32,241 nt of DNA from a virus. The notes beneath the pieces were generated by a model. The model was not told where the DNA came from, searched no databases, and saw only the letters and a list, made by a program, of their open reading frames with translations. How positions within the stretch are numbered: the first letter of the stretch is position 1; each line of letters starts with the position of its first letter. Position numbers and translations under genes: made by a program. The stretch covers positions 1 through 32,241 of IMG/VR virus record IMGVR_UViG_3300023116_004433; one strand, written 5' to 3'. Positions 7,587 to 16,404 of the stretch are shown here, one piece after another.

Positions 7587-8925
7587 TGAATTGTACCTCT
7601 GCTTTTTCTTTTTCTTCTTCACTCTTATCAAAGTAAAACTTGTGTTCTAAATCTCTGCCATAAATTGGATAGTAAAAAATATCTTTGTCAGCTGGAATAA
7701 TAGCCTGTACTTTTTCAGCAAACGGAGTGTCTTCAAAACTCATGCACTTGACTGTGATAATATCAGGCTTGTAGTCTGGTACTAGATTTGCCACACGTTG
7801 TATAACTTTGTCAATTGTAAATTCAACATGAAAGCTGAATTCTAAATATGCACCTAGTTCAAGTAATTCTCTGTATTTCTTTTCACTGGCTGTGCCATTG
7901 GTGCTGATTCTAGTTTCGTAACCCATTTCAATGCTGGTTTGTACAAAGTTTTTGATGTCAGGATTAAGTGTAGGTTCACCGCCTGTGATATAAATTCTTC
8001 TATAAGGACTAGGAGGTATATGCGGTTCAATCAAGTTTAATCCGTGTTTGAAATCTGTTGGACTAAGATGAGGACTGAAGTTGTCGTGAACACCACTAAC
8101 CATTCCGCCACTCTCGTCAAGGATGGTAGCAGGACAATAACTGCAATCATAGTTACAGCGTGGACCAATATGAAAATGCACTTCACTAGTAACATCTTGA
8201 TTGCCTCTGCCCACAGCAATAAATTCTTCATCTGGTTGTAACAGTGGCAATTCATCTAATTGCCAAGGTTGAAACTTTTTGTTTTCTTGAAAGTAATCAA
8301 AAGTTTCTTTGTCGATGGCTTTGGGTTGCAGTATGTCAGCATCACAAAAACATGCTTCTGTTTTACAAATGTTATTTTCTCTGAGTTTGAGTTCTTTGAG
8401 AGATTTCCAATGTCCTTCTTTTTGTAAACGATTGTGTCTAATATTAGCACACACACCGCTACAAATTTCACCTACCGGATTGATACTCCAGTTTGTTTTC
8501 CAAATTGGGCAATACCATTTTCTGTAATCAGGATTGCGCATTTTTAAATCAACCATGCTGATGCGTTTGTACTTGTAGTCTTTGGTTAATACATATGCAG
8601 GATTTTCAACATACACAGGTTTAGTAGTTCCTGTGGTTCCGTTCTTTCTAATAAGTATGCCAACTTCGTCATTGCCAATCCACTTGTTACCGTTTACATA
8701 TGTTGTTACAAGTTGTTCAGCAATCTTACCATCTTCGTAGCGTTGAACGTTCCTAGTAATTTTATTAATACTGTATCCGTTTAGTTTATCGTCACTGTAT
8801 TCTGCTGCACGATTCCAATCTACGCCAATGCCTTCACGTTTGCCATTATGGTACTCTACTACACTGTCTTCCATTTCACCCGGACCAGTGTATCCGTTTT
8901 TAATCATTTTCTTTGTAATTTTCAT
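7579..8925 (-). CDS. Radical SAM enzyme with N-terminal MORN_2-like repeats and auxiliary cysteine module
   Basis: The 448-aa protein has three parts. Residues about 20-90 carry short aromatic/Gly repeats such as YHNGKREGIGVDWN and YVNGNKWIG, which resemble MORN_2 repeats. Residues about 139-196 hold a cysteine module (C139, C155, C159, C187, C192, C194) ending in ICKTEACFCDAD. The radical SAM core begins at CNYDCSYC (C257, C261, C264) and has TGGEPTLNPD at 314-323. The auxiliary module closely matches the C-terminal tail of the radical SAM enzyme at 13117-14142, so it lies on the opposite side of the core here. The ATG start overlaps the FkbM gene by 4 bases (ATGA). The radical SAM call is certain and the substrate unknown. 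The repeats may be a docking or membrane-proximal surface. Confidence 0.9.
   Translation of the reverse strand: MKITKKMIKNGYTGPGEMEDSVVEYHNGKREGIGVDWNRAAEYSDDKLNGYSINKITRNVQRYEDGKIAEQLVTTYVNGNKWIGNDEVGILIRKNGTTGTTKPVYVENPAYVLTKDYKYKRISMVDLKMRNPDYRKWYCPIWKTNWSINPVGEICSGVCANIRHNRLQKEGHWKSLKELKLRENNICKTEACFCDADILQPKAIDKETFDYFQENKKFQPWQLDELPLLQPDEEFIAVGRGNQDVTSEVHFHIGPRCNYDCSYCPATILDESGGMVSGVHDNFSPHLSPTDFKHGLNLIEPHIPPSPYRRIYITGGEPTLNPDIKNFVQTSIEMGYETRISTNGTASEKKYRELLELGAYLEFSFHVEFTIDKVIQRVANLVPDYKPDIITVKCMSFEDTPFAEKVQAIIPADKDIFYYPIYGRDLEHKFYFDKSEEEKEKAEVQFSD
7596..7600 (-). promoter_or_regulatory. Ribosome binding site deciding the aminotransferase start
   Basis: AGAGG on the minus strand lies 9 bases before the GTG at 7584-7586. 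It favours this start over the upstream TTG at 7629-7631. Confidence 0.5.
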
Positions 8926-9590
8926 GGCGTTACCAAACCTTGTCTATAGTACTGCGAAGCCAAGTAACCCTGTGGTTGTTGTCCTTCGTTTTGTATTCTA
9001 TTGTGCTTGAACACTAGATCAACTTGATTCATGTGTCCGCTGTTGTAATCTAAATTTGCAATGTCCCACAAATAAAATTCGTTGTCAACACAATCGATTA
9101 TGTGTTTGATATTACACAGTTTAGCTTCTATTACTAAAATGTCAAACTTCGAAATTGTGTTTTGAGCACCTTGTATAATATCCAGTTCATATCCGTCTGT
9201 GTCGATTTTTAACAAACTGTATTTTTGCGGCTGTAGATTTAAATTGTCAAGTGTAGTTATCTCACAAGTGTAATCGTAAACTTCGTGTCCAATGTGTACA
9301 CCCTGAGTGTCGACAAAATCTCTTACCAAATTCAACGTTGTGGTTCCCGTTGAGTTGCCCAATGCAGTATTGATTATCTCATAACTGTGATCACGATAGT
9401 TGTGTTCGATTTGCGTATTGTGAATTGGATCAGGTTCAATTAAAACATAGTGTGCATTGTTAAAGTGTTTTTGTAACCAAGGTGTCCCTACACTTACACC
9501 AATGTCTACTATGTAGCTGATGTCAAAACCAGACTTTTTTAGAAAACCCATGCTGTCTTTTAATCTAGGAACACGATGCAATACTGTCAT
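8922..9590 (-). CDS. FkbM-family SAM methyltransferase
   Basis: The 222-aa protein contains VDIGVSVG (28-35) as the SAM-binding glycine loop, then VLIEPDP (49-55). The FkbM hallmark KIDTDGYELDIIQGA (128-142) and a strand ILVIEAKL follow. FkbM-type (Methyltransf_21) enzymes O-methylate hydroxyls of sugars, polyketides and similar compounds. The length is normal for the family and the motifs are intact. The start codon overlaps the stop of the MORN-methyltransferase fusion by one base (TAATG), which implies reinitiation by the same ribosomes, and its own stop overlaps the next gene as ATGA. In this cassette an O-methyl decoration of a sugar is the simplest reading. Confidence 0.92.
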   Translation of the reverse strand: MTVLHRVPRLKDSMGFLKKSGFDISYIVDIGVSVGTPWLQKHFNNAHYVLIEPDPIHNTQIEHNYRDHSYEIINTALGNSTGTTTLNLVRDFVDTQGVHIGHEVYDYTCEITTLDNLNLQPQKYSLLKIDTDGYELDIIQGAQNTISKFDILVIEAKLCNIKHIIDCVDNEFYLWDIANLDYNSGHMNQVDLVFKHNRIQNEGQQPQGYLASQYYRQGLVTP

Positions 9591-11014
9591 TATACCTCAT
9601 ACAAACTCAATTGATCTGCTTCAAATTTGCGTGATGTTTGTATTCCTATTAAGCTGTTGGTATGACTGTGATAATTTAAAGGGCGCAAATCCCATATTCT
9701 CCAACCTTTTTGTTTGGCTAGTTTTACCTGTCTCCAATCTACACTTTTTTCATCTCGATGATCTGGTGTACTGCACATTTCTTCGCTTATTAATATTCCT
9801 CTGTGAGGATCTAAACATTCTCTTACAGTTTCCAATTGATCCCAAACTTGTGTACCATGTGTAGCATCATGTATTGCTAGATCAATTTTTCCGTGTCTAC
9901 TGACAATGTCGTATATGGCTTGCTGATCATAACAATCTTTGCCCAATTCATATCTAACAGTGTCGTTTTGTACAGCTACCCTAAGATCACTCAACTGTTG
10001 TTGTTCTAACTCATTTTTAGCAACATGATCCAATGTTAACAAATCAACACCAATAATTTTTGCTTTGGGAAATACTTTTTGTAAATGCTTTAAGTGATCA
10101 CCTCTGCCTACACCGAATTCAACAATTACCAATGGTTTGTTAACGTAGTGCGGGTGTTTACTTTTTTCAATAAGATGTTGAACTGCTAGATCATAAATTG
10201 CACAGTACTTTCTAGTCATCCTACGTTCTACAGCTCTACTAACTTCGTGTGGTTGTAGTTCAAAAGCATGACTACTGTATGTGTCGAATTCTACAGGACT
10301 TCCTAGTATCCAATTTACATCATAATCAGGAGCTCCTAGCTGTTGTACATGTGCTTTGCCATGATAGCGACCACTTAAAAAATGACCATAGTAAGTTCTT
10401 ATCCAATCACCATAATGTGTTGTATCACGTTTGCCAACATGAAAATTAAACGGAGGTACAATTCTATGTTCAGTTACTATGTTTTTTTCTTCGTGTCTTG
10501 TAACCCATTCACCATCTTCATTTTGATACTTTTTAATACGTTCTCCCACAGCGTTGATCACTGTGCCATCTTCCAATGTTAAACAACCAGCACCGTCAAT
10601 TTCTAACTCTTCTAAGGTTACAGGCTTGTCATCTTTATACCATTGTCCCATTTGTGGTGTGGCGATCATTCCACTGACTTTACCTACAAACTTGATGCCT
10701 TTGTGTACAGTTTCTAAAACTCCATACCCCTCAGGCATATTACGATCAAACTGTCCGTAGTACCTAGCACCGCTGGGCCATACATGAACTCCTACACCTT
10801 GCTTTTTATCTAAGCTGTATTCTCCGATATACTTTTCACCATGTTGCCAGGTTTTAACAGCTACACCACTTACTGTTCCGTGATCAAACTGAGCTGCACA
10901 TTTGCCTGTTAGTGGAACATCATAATACCCAAGCCCGTGTTCAAAATAAGTGTTGTGTTCATCAAATTTATAATGTCCCACATATGTACGTCGTGGTGAA
11001 TAATAATCTCTCAT
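9590..11014 (-). CDS. MORN-repeat protein fused to a class I SAM methyltransferase
   Basis: The N-terminal 110 residues contain MORN-type repeats. Examples are KYIGEYSLDKKQGVGVHVWP (61-80) and ARYYGQFDRNMPEGYGVL (83-100), plus a weaker copy near 14-33. A linker of about 180 residues follows. A C-terminal methyltransferase-like domain then shows VEFGVGRGDHL (298-308), IIGVDL (320-325) and IDLAIHDATH (377-386), with a late strand GILISEEM. The acidic residues and HD-containing strand recall cephalosporin-hydroxylase-like or sugar methyltransferase families rather than FkbM. At 474 aa it is a true fusion, because the frame is continuous and no internal start has a better context. It overlaps the flanking genes by 4 and 1 bases. 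MORN repeats often bind membranes or proteins, so this may tether the enzyme. That is inference. Confidence 0.85.
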   Translation of the reverse strand: MRDYYSPRRTYVGHYKFDEHNTYFEHGLGYYDVPLTGKCAAQFDHGTVSGVAVKTWQHGEKYIGEYSLDKKQGVGVHVWPSGARYYGQFDRNMPEGYGVLETVHKGIKFVGKVSGMIATPQMGQWYKDDKPVTLEELEIDGAGCLTLEDGTVINAVGERIKKYQNEDGEWVTRHEEKNIVTEHRIVPPFNFHVGKRDTTHYGDWIRTYYGHFLSGRYHGKAHVQQLGAPDYDVNWILGSPVEFDTYSSHAFELQPHEVSRAVERRMTRKYCAIYDLAVQHLIEKSKHPHYVNKPLVIVEFGVGRGDHLKHLQKVFPKAKIIGVDLLTLDHVAKNELEQQQLSDLRVAVQNDTVRYELGKDCYDQQAIYDIVSRHGKIDLAIHDATHGTQVWDQLETVRECLDPHRGILISEEMCSTPDHRDEKSVDWRQVKLAKQKGWRIWDLRPLNYHSHTNSLIGIQTSRKFEADQLSLYEV

Positions 11015-11766
11015 GCAAATTTTCCTTTACAATGTTCATAGAATTCTTGATCTTTAGCAGTAAATTCTAACAACATCATTTGTTCTTGTGAATTCAAATC
11101 ATCATATGTGTAGTATTTTCTTTTATTTCTTTCCAAATAAGTTTTTGTTACATGCTGATGTTTGATTTTGGTGTTGGGTTTAACTCCGTATTTTTTAGCT
11201 ACTTTGTCGAACTGTTTAATGTAGTTATCTTCTACAAAAAACACATAATCCAATCTATCTACATTCTCTATTGCTGTTTCATAGCTTTGATATTGTTTGG
11301 TATAATCAAAACTTTTTCCATAGTCAGTTCTCAAACATTCTTGAGTGCTAAACTGTTGATACTGATGAAACACAGGTGTAGGTAACAAACGACTACAATT
11401 TATCAACCAAGTAACAAAATCTATTTCCGTTCGATGATTATGAATATTAAACATCTCCAAACGAAAATAATTATAAGCACTCATGATTCTAGTTCGAGGA
11501 TCTCTAAGTATAGTAGCATACTTTACAGGATTTTGCAAGAGATGATCCCAGTCAAATGTAACACCATGTCCAAAAACTATGCTGGGTACAAGTTGACAAG
11601 TGTGTGTATAGTAAGTTATTTGATCAGGCTGTTGATAATTATACACAATATCTCCAGGTATTCGCTGATAAGCAAATCCCTGATTGTGCTTGTATCTATC
11701 AATCAGTGTTGTGCCACCGTTTTTAAGTATATGAAATACTGCTAGTGTTTCCATTGCTCTTTGCAT
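11011..11766 (-). CDS. Sulfotransferase-like P-loop protein
   Basis: The 251-aa protein has HILKNGGTTL at 12-21, the 5'-phosphosulfate-binding loop of the HxPKxGGTTL type used by carbohydrate sulfotransferases. It also has ILRDPRTRIMSAYNYF (86-101), the 3'-phosphate-binding motif. These enzymes move sulfate from PAPS to hydroxyls or amines of glycans and small molecules. The loop has Leu-Lys-Asn in place of Pro-Lys-Thr but keeps the lysine. Two ATG starts exist. The listed one overlaps the upstream gene by 25 bases; a second at 11754 would shorten the protein by four residues and give the same N-terminal length as its paralogue. Neither has a strong ribosome site. It is the second of two well-preserved sulfotransferases in a row. 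The acceptor is unknown. Confidence 0.85.
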   Translation of the reverse strand: MQRAMETLAVFHILKNGGTTLIDRYKHNQGFAYQRIPGDIVYNYQQPDQITYYTHTCQLVPSIVFGHGVTFDWDHLLQNPVKYATILRDPRTRIMSAYNYFRLEMFNIHNHRTEIDFVTWLINCSRLLPTPVFHQYQQFSTQECLRTDYGKSFDYTKQYQSYETAIENVDRLDYVFFVEDNYIKQFDKVAKKYGVKPNTKIKHQHVTKTYLERNKRKYYTYDDLNSQEQMMLLEFTAKDQEFYEHCKGKFA

Positions 11767-12572
11767 CTATTATAAAAGTCTATATCAGCTTTCAAATCAA
11801 GCCTCATTAGGTATTGCAAATCATTGTCCAAGTCACTAAATTTTGTATACTGTAACTTATGTCTATACAAATCATATTTGGTTTCATTTGTAACAGTCAT
11901 TTCATGCCATGGTGTTAAATTCATTTCATGACTTTCTAATAACTGGTCAAACTTTTTTACAATGTTTGTGTCTTGAAAAAGAACATAGGTAAAATTACTA
12001 ACAATTCGATCCCATGTTGTGTTCATGTTGTGTTCTTGAACATCTTGTTTGTGTGCAATGCACTTCTCTAATTTTTCCATGTCCACGTAACTGGTATCAG
12101 CATCAACATCCCATGTTAACACAGTATTGAGATACATATCATTGACATGCACAGTAGATTTTAGTGTTCCGTCCTCAAACCATTTCAAATGATCAATGTG
12201 CTGATACAAATAATATTCGTACTGTTTGGTTATGCTCATAGGACGAATAATATCTTTGTTTATAAACCAAGTGTAAAAGTCAACATCTTTGACATCTGGA
12301 TTCATGTACGCTAACTGTGTTTTATAAAAGTTATACATGCTCATCATGCGTTCGATTGGATCTCTAACACAAGTGCAGTATACAATATTTTTATCAAACA
12401 AGGATTCGTACTTGCCTATTTGAGCCATGTGACCAAATACAACCCGTGTATCTTCAGTTACTGGATCACCTAAATCTACTACACTAAAGTTATCATTATG
12501 ATTTCTATAACGCTCTTTTAGTGTTGTACCTCCTGTTTTAGGACAGTGCGGAAAGACAATCATATCTTTCAT
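11742..12572 (-). CDS. Sulfotransferase-like P-loop protein
   Basis: The 276-aa product has the clearest sulfotransferase signature in the window. It shows HCPKTGGTTL (9-18) for the PAPS 5'-phosphosulfate loop, FGHMAQIGKYE (46-56), and CVRDPIERMMSMYNFY (68-83) for the 3'-phosphate site. This matches the Sulfotransfer_2 group that acts on carbohydrates. There is no signal peptide or membrane anchor, so it should work in the cytoplasm with host or phage-made PAPS. The APS-kinase-like gene at 2065-2490 may supply it. The start codon overlaps the stop of the preceding gene by one base (TAATG), and the next sulfotransferase starts inside its last codons. Confidence 0.92.
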   Translation of the reverse strand: MKDMIVFPHCPKTGGTTLKERYRNHNDNFSVVDLGDPVTEDTRVVFGHMAQIGKYESLFDKNIVYCTCVRDPIERMMSMYNFYKTQLAYMNPDVKDVDFYTWFINKDIIRPMSITKQYEYYLYQHIDHLKWFEDGTLKSTVHVNDMYLNTVLTWDVDADTSYVDMEKLEKCIAHKQDVQEHNMNTTWDRIVSNFTYVLFQDTNIVKKFDQLLESHEMNLTPWHEMTVTNETKYDLYRHKLQYTKFSDLDNDLQYLMRLDLKADIDFYNRCKEQWKH

Positions 12573-13120
12573 TACATGTTCCTTCCTTGCAATCTCATCT
12601 TTATATGATTGATAAGATCATAGTCCAAGCTGTTCCAACTTGCAAAGTCAGCACGTAAACTGGTGTCCAGCATGTTGCTTTCAAATCTCGTGTTTACACT
12701 AATATTTCTATCTTCTACATCTAAAAACTCAGAAAGTTTTTGATTAACCGTTTTCATATTATACGATTCATGATTAACAGTTTGTTCTTTTGGATACAAG
12801 TCTAATGCACTGATTTTAGGCCAAGTAATATAACTGCTGAACCAAACAAAATCTCTAGTTTTAACAAATTCTCTGATATCTCTGATTCGTTCCAGACCCA
12901 ATTGTTTAGTCATGTTGTTCTTTTCAATGAACAAATGTTCTTCAATAGTTAGATTCTCTGGATTTCCTTTTTCGTCGAGACGATCAACCAACTGTTCAAA
13001 CGCAGCATCAAACGGATCTCTAACTATTAAAATATTACCATCATCTTTTACCAATTCAAGATCATATGCATTGGCGATTGTTTCGTGATAATTGTAAGGA
13101 AAATGTATCAGTTTGTTCAT
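12572..13120 (-). CDS. Degenerate sulfotransferase-like protein
   Basis: This 182-aa protein looks like a shortened relative of the two sulfotransferases that follow it. It has the same opening (LIHFPYNYHETI at the P-loop position, 4-15) and the 3'-phosphate motif LIVRDPFDAAFEQL (31-44). The P-loop lysine and the GGTT of the active copies are missing, so PAPS binding is doubtful. It may be an inactive partner, a regulator, or a divergent nucleotide-binding enzyme. The gene overlaps the upstream radical SAM gene by 4 bases (ATGA) and the next one by 1, and it is intact with no frameshift, which argues that it is kept for a function. The relation is inferred by eye from short motifs and from position. 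Confidence 0.65.
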   Translation of the reverse strand: MNKLIHFPYNYHETIANAYDLELVKDDGNILIVRDPFDAAFEQLVDRLDEKGNPENLTIEEHLFIEKNNMTKQLGLERIRDIREFVKTRDFVWFSSYITWPKISALDLYPKEQTVNHESYNMKTVNQKLSEFLDVEDRNISVNTRFESNMLDTSLRADFASWNSLDYDLINHIKMRLQGRNM

Positions 13121-14142
13121 ATTTTTAACTTACTCAATATTAGATCTGTGTTACAGAAACAACTTTCTTTTTGACAAATGTACGGTTCTGTAGGCATTGT
13201 AAAATTCTCTGATTGATCAATTCTGCCAAGCCACCAAATACGTCCATGTTCATCTCTTTCCTCAGGAAGGCATGCTGCACCCGCAATCAATCCACGTTCA
13301 TTTACAAATAGTCCGTCAATTCCTGCATTGCATTGCCAGCCTTTAAATTGATTTTTTTGACTTGCGTACAATCCGTTTGTGTCAAAGATACTTTCTTCTT
13401 TGTATCTACCATCCAGTAACTGGTAGATAGCTGTAGCATCAATAGGCATTGTGTACTGTTCATAACTCACATCAGGGTTGGCAGTTTTACGTTTGAAAGC
13501 AATTTTTTCATCTATCAAGGCTTGCTGCTCTGGAGTGTAAACATGTGGTTTTTCATTTTCAGTTAGCCAATCTGAGACAATAGGAACTTTTTCAACAAAA
13601 AACTGTCCCATCCTAGGCTCTGTTTTAAGTACATTAAAAAACTCAATACACTTGTCAAAATATTCTTGTTTTGGATGCATCATAATACGTACACCCAATA
13701 GTGTGTAAGGCCATAGTGTATCGATCACTTTAACACAGTGAGGAATACTTGTTTTTTCACTGTGAAAACTAAAACTTACCCAACGAAAACTTTTTTTGTG
13801 CTTTTCCCAGAACTTGATACTCTTACTACCGTTTGTAGTAAGTCCTACTTGCACACCTTGCTCAACTAGCCATGTTAAGAAGTCATCAAATATAGGCAGT
13901 GCAGTAGGTTCGCCACCAGTAAAGCTAATAATAAGTTCTTCGTCATCATTGAGATAACTTTTAACTTTGGACACAAAATCAATATAGTGTTGTAATTCAA
14001 ATTGAGGACTTGTTCCTGCATAATTGTATGGATGACAATACTCACAACTAAAGTTACACTTGTTGGTCAAGTTCCAATTGATGTGAAAGTAATTGTTATA
14101 CTTTTGTTTGATTTCTACTAGTTCTGCACTATCCGATAACAT
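13117..14142 (-). CDS. Radical SAM enzyme with C-terminal auxiliary cysteine module
   Basis: The 341-aa protein has CNFSCEYC (C29, C33, C36), FTGGEPTALP (74-83) and TTNGS, which are the core motifs of radical SAM enzymes. Its C-terminal region (about 268-341) carries C271, C291, C323, C328 and C330. It ends in the phrase ICQKESCFCNTDLIL, nearly the same as the ICKTEACFCDADIL placed before the core in the enzyme at 7579-8925. This module probably holds a further iron-sulfur cluster of the twitch/SPASM kind. The ATG start overlaps the gene of the unknown 329-aa protein by 14 bases. The reaction and substrate cannot be read from the sequence. Confidence 0.92.
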   Translation of the reverse strand: MLSDSAELVEIKQKYNNYFHINWNLTNKCNFSCEYCHPYNYAGTSPQFELQHYIDFVSKVKSYLNDDEELIISFTGGEPTALPIFDDFLTWLVEQGVQVGLTTNGSKSIKFWEKHKKSFRWVSFSFHSEKTSIPHCVKVIDTLWPYTLLGVRIMMHPKQEYFDKCIEFFNVLKTEPRMGQFFVEKVPIVSDWLTENEKPHVYTPEQQALIDEKIAFKRKTANPDVSYEQYTMPIDATAIYQLLDGRYKEESIFDTNGLYASQKNQFKGWQCNAGIDGLFVNERGLIAGAACLPEERDEHGRIWWLGRIDQSENFTMPTEPYICQKESCFCNTDLILSKLKI

Positions 14143-15118
14143 TGTAATCTACTACCTTGTTGTATCCTGGCTTTGGCACAACATCAAATGATCCTATTTT
14201 CATCATGCCCCAGGTTAGCATGTTGTATCTATTTCTAATGTCTGTTTTTTTAATTTTGTAGCCTCCCCAATAATTGTTGAGACTGTACTCTAAATGCTCC
14301 CATGTAGTATCATGATATCTAGAATCTCCACACCAAAACAATAACTCTCCTGTATAACAACACTGTTGTTCTATCAAGTCAAAACTGTTACTGGTCATTT
14401 TTACAGCATTAAATTCTTCGTTATCATATATGTCTACCATAATGCTGTCATAGTCATATCCTATCTGTGTAGGATATAAAAATATCTCTCCAGGATGACG
14501 TTCAAAACTAAATCTATCAACCCACTCGTCGTCTAGCAAGTGAAAGTTGTCGTGAAACTTTAAACCAAAGTTTTGTAAATTTTGATCCTGTGTTAATGAA
14601 CTAGCAATCTCTCTCAGTAACTTCAGTGTATAAAATATATCAACCAATTGATCGATGTGTTCTATTAAATGTTGATCATTGAGAACACGATAAATTGTAA
14701 TGATCTGTGTTTGCATAGGATTGAGTATTTCTTGATGCACATGAAATCCCCAAGCACTGCTCATTGTTCCACTAAAAAGATTTAAATCTTCCATTCTAGG
14801 AATCAAGTTATCAATAGTACAGTAAGCGTTGCCGCTTGCCATCACAGTGTAACCTAATATATCACTGAGTTTAAAATTACCAACATCGTACTTTTTGGCT
14901 ACTTTATTCCATTGATTGACTTTTTGATCTAGTTCTTTACTAACAAGGATAAACTTATTAAACGCTTCATTTTTGCTGTACACATTGTATTTGGTAACTT
15001 GAGGCAGTTCAAACATTTTCAGTTTGTCAATACCCAAGTCGAACCAATCAGTCCAAACATCGCATGTAACTTTTACTTGTTCATCTAATAGATTAGCCAG
15101 TGTTACTTCAAACTTCAT
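14129..15118 (-). CDS. Protein of unknown function between radical SAM genes
   Basis: I do not recognise this 329-aa protein. It is soluble-looking, acidic and rich in Tyr, Trp, Asp and Asn, with no signal peptide or clear membrane span. Visible features are a histidine-containing stretch WGFHVHQEIL near the middle, a helical region around EHIDQLVDIFYTLKLLREI, a CC pair in QQCCYTGELLFWCGDS, and an aromatic-rich C-terminal third. It overlaps the twitch radical SAM gene upstream by 4 bases (ATGA), and the next radical SAM gene starts 14 bases before its end. This strict coupling suggests a partner, carrier or substrate-binding role for those enzymes, which is inference only. The gene call itself is secure from frame length and overlap geometry. 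Confidence 0.8.
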   Translation of the reverse strand: MKFEVTLANLLDEQVKVTCDVWTDWFDLGIDKLKMFELPQVTKYNVYSKNEAFNKFILVSKELDQKVNQWNKVAKKYDVGNFKLSDILGYTVMASGNAYCTIDNLIPRMEDLNLFSGTMSSAWGFHVHQEILNPMQTQIITIYRVLNDQHLIEHIDQLVDIFYTLKLLREIASSLTQDQNLQNFGLKFHDNFHLLDDEWVDRFSFERHPGEIFLYPTQIGYDYDSIMVDIYDNEEFNAVKMTSNSFDLIEQQCCYTGELLFWCGDSRYHDTTWEHLEYSLNNYWGGYKIKKTDIRNRYNMLTWGMMKIGSFDVVPKPGYNKVVDYNVIG

Positions 15119-16404
15119 TCATAGTGTCTCCACAATTGATAAAGTTCTGGAAAACTGTCAACAAAGCTGGTTTTTCTCATACGATCAATACTGCCAATAT
15201 ATCTATTGAGAGCATCCCACTTGTCGCTCCAATCCTCGCTGTTCATAAAGTCTACTACACTTCGCAATTCTTGTACTTTGTTTTTATCAGGATACTTTTC
15301 AATAAACTTGAGTAGTTTAACTGTGACTTGTTCTTTGATTTCTTTGGGCAATACTTTGCTGCACAGATACTGCGGAAAGTGTAGTATGCCTGGATGGAAC
15401 ATGCCTTGATGATCATGTATGCCAATCTTTTTATAGTCTTTGGCAAATAACCATTCTGCAAAGTCTGGCAAATACCAAATATTAAGTGCGCTCACTGTAC
15501 ACAAGACTTTGCCAACAATGTGTGGGGGAGCATTTTCTACTTTGTCTAATGTTTTTTCAACTGTTGACCAATCTGTAGGATAACGTAGCCAATGGTTTTG
15601 ATCACCCATGCCATCAATACTCAGCATAAGTTCTACAAATTTAAAGTTACTCCACAGCTCGATAATATCATCTGGCATGATAGTACCGTTGGTGTGATAA
15701 CGCAATTCAATATTTTGTGCGTGTCCACTTTCTACACACTTTTTCAAAAAGCGTTTGTGATTTTTTAGATACAGTGGCTCGCCGCCTGCAAAAATAAAGT
15801 GACGCATGTTAGGCAACAATGGTTCGATTTCGTCAATCCAAAACTCATCATCAGCTGCCCACTCAAAACTGTTTTGTTTGTGATCTTGAATTTTCCATTC
15901 CCAATCGTGCTTGACTTCGCCTTCGCTATCAGCAGCAATTGTTTCAGCAGCCTTGACCCATTTGCTTGAATCTGTAGGTCTACACATCACACACTGTACA
16001 TTACAGGTATTACCCAAACGCAAATCCAATGTGATAACTCCTTGGTCTAAGTGTCCATCTTCTCGAGTACTGGCAATGAGATTGTCAATGTATTCTCTGC
16101 CTAGTTTTTTACTCCAGAGATTGTTTTCATTCATTCTATGACTGCGAATACCACTGGCTTCTTCTTTCCAACAATGTCTACAAGCAGGAAGTGCTTTGCC
16201 TGCTATCATGTCTTTGCGAGCGTTTTTAAAATAGTAACTGTTCCAAACAGCGTCAATGGTAGCATTGTTTAGATTGAGTCTGTCATCGTCTGTTGGCTGC
16301 GCTAAACAACACAACAAACTTTTACCATTGGTATATGTTGCCATGTGTATCCACGGAAGTATACAAAATTTACTTCCGTGATCTTCTAGAAAATCTTGAG
16401 CCAT
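15115..16404 (-). CDS. Twitch-domain radical SAM enzyme
   Basis: The 429-aa protein starts with a twitch-type auxiliary cluster domain. FCILPWIHMATYTNG is followed by C32 and C33, an AVWNS segment, and CRHCWKEE (C75, C78). The radical SAM core follows, with LDLRLGNTCNVQCVMC (C134, C138, C141) and FAGGEPLYLKN (205-215). SIDGMG appears later in the barrel. The N-terminal placement of the twitch domain and the LDLRLGNxCN phrase identify the 'twitch domain-containing radical SAM' family, seen in phages and bacteria and of unknown function. It is a close paralogue of the next gene upstream (16404-17744), and their stop and start codons overlap by one base (TAATG). A heteromeric pair or sequential steps on one substrate is plausible. 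Confidence 0.93.
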   Translation of the reverse strand: MAQDFLEDHGSKFCILPWIHMATYTNGKSLLCCLAQPTDDDRLNLNNATIDAVWNSYYFKNARKDMIAGKALPACRHCWKEEASGIRSHRMNENNLWSKKLGREYIDNLIASTREDGHLDQGVITLDLRLGNTCNVQCVMCRPTDSSKWVKAAETIAADSEGEVKHDWEWKIQDHKQNSFEWAADDEFWIDEIEPLLPNMRHFIFAGGEPLYLKNHKRFLKKCVESGHAQNIELRYHTNGTIMPDDIIELWSNFKFVELMLSIDGMGDQNHWLRYPTDWSTVEKTLDKVENAPPHIVGKVLCTVSALNIWYLPDFAEWLFAKDYKKIGIHDHQGMFHPGILHFPQYLCSKVLPKEIKEQVTVKLLKFIEKYPDKNKVQELRSVVDFMNSEDWSDKWDALNRYIGSIDRMRKTSFVDSFPELYQLWRHYE

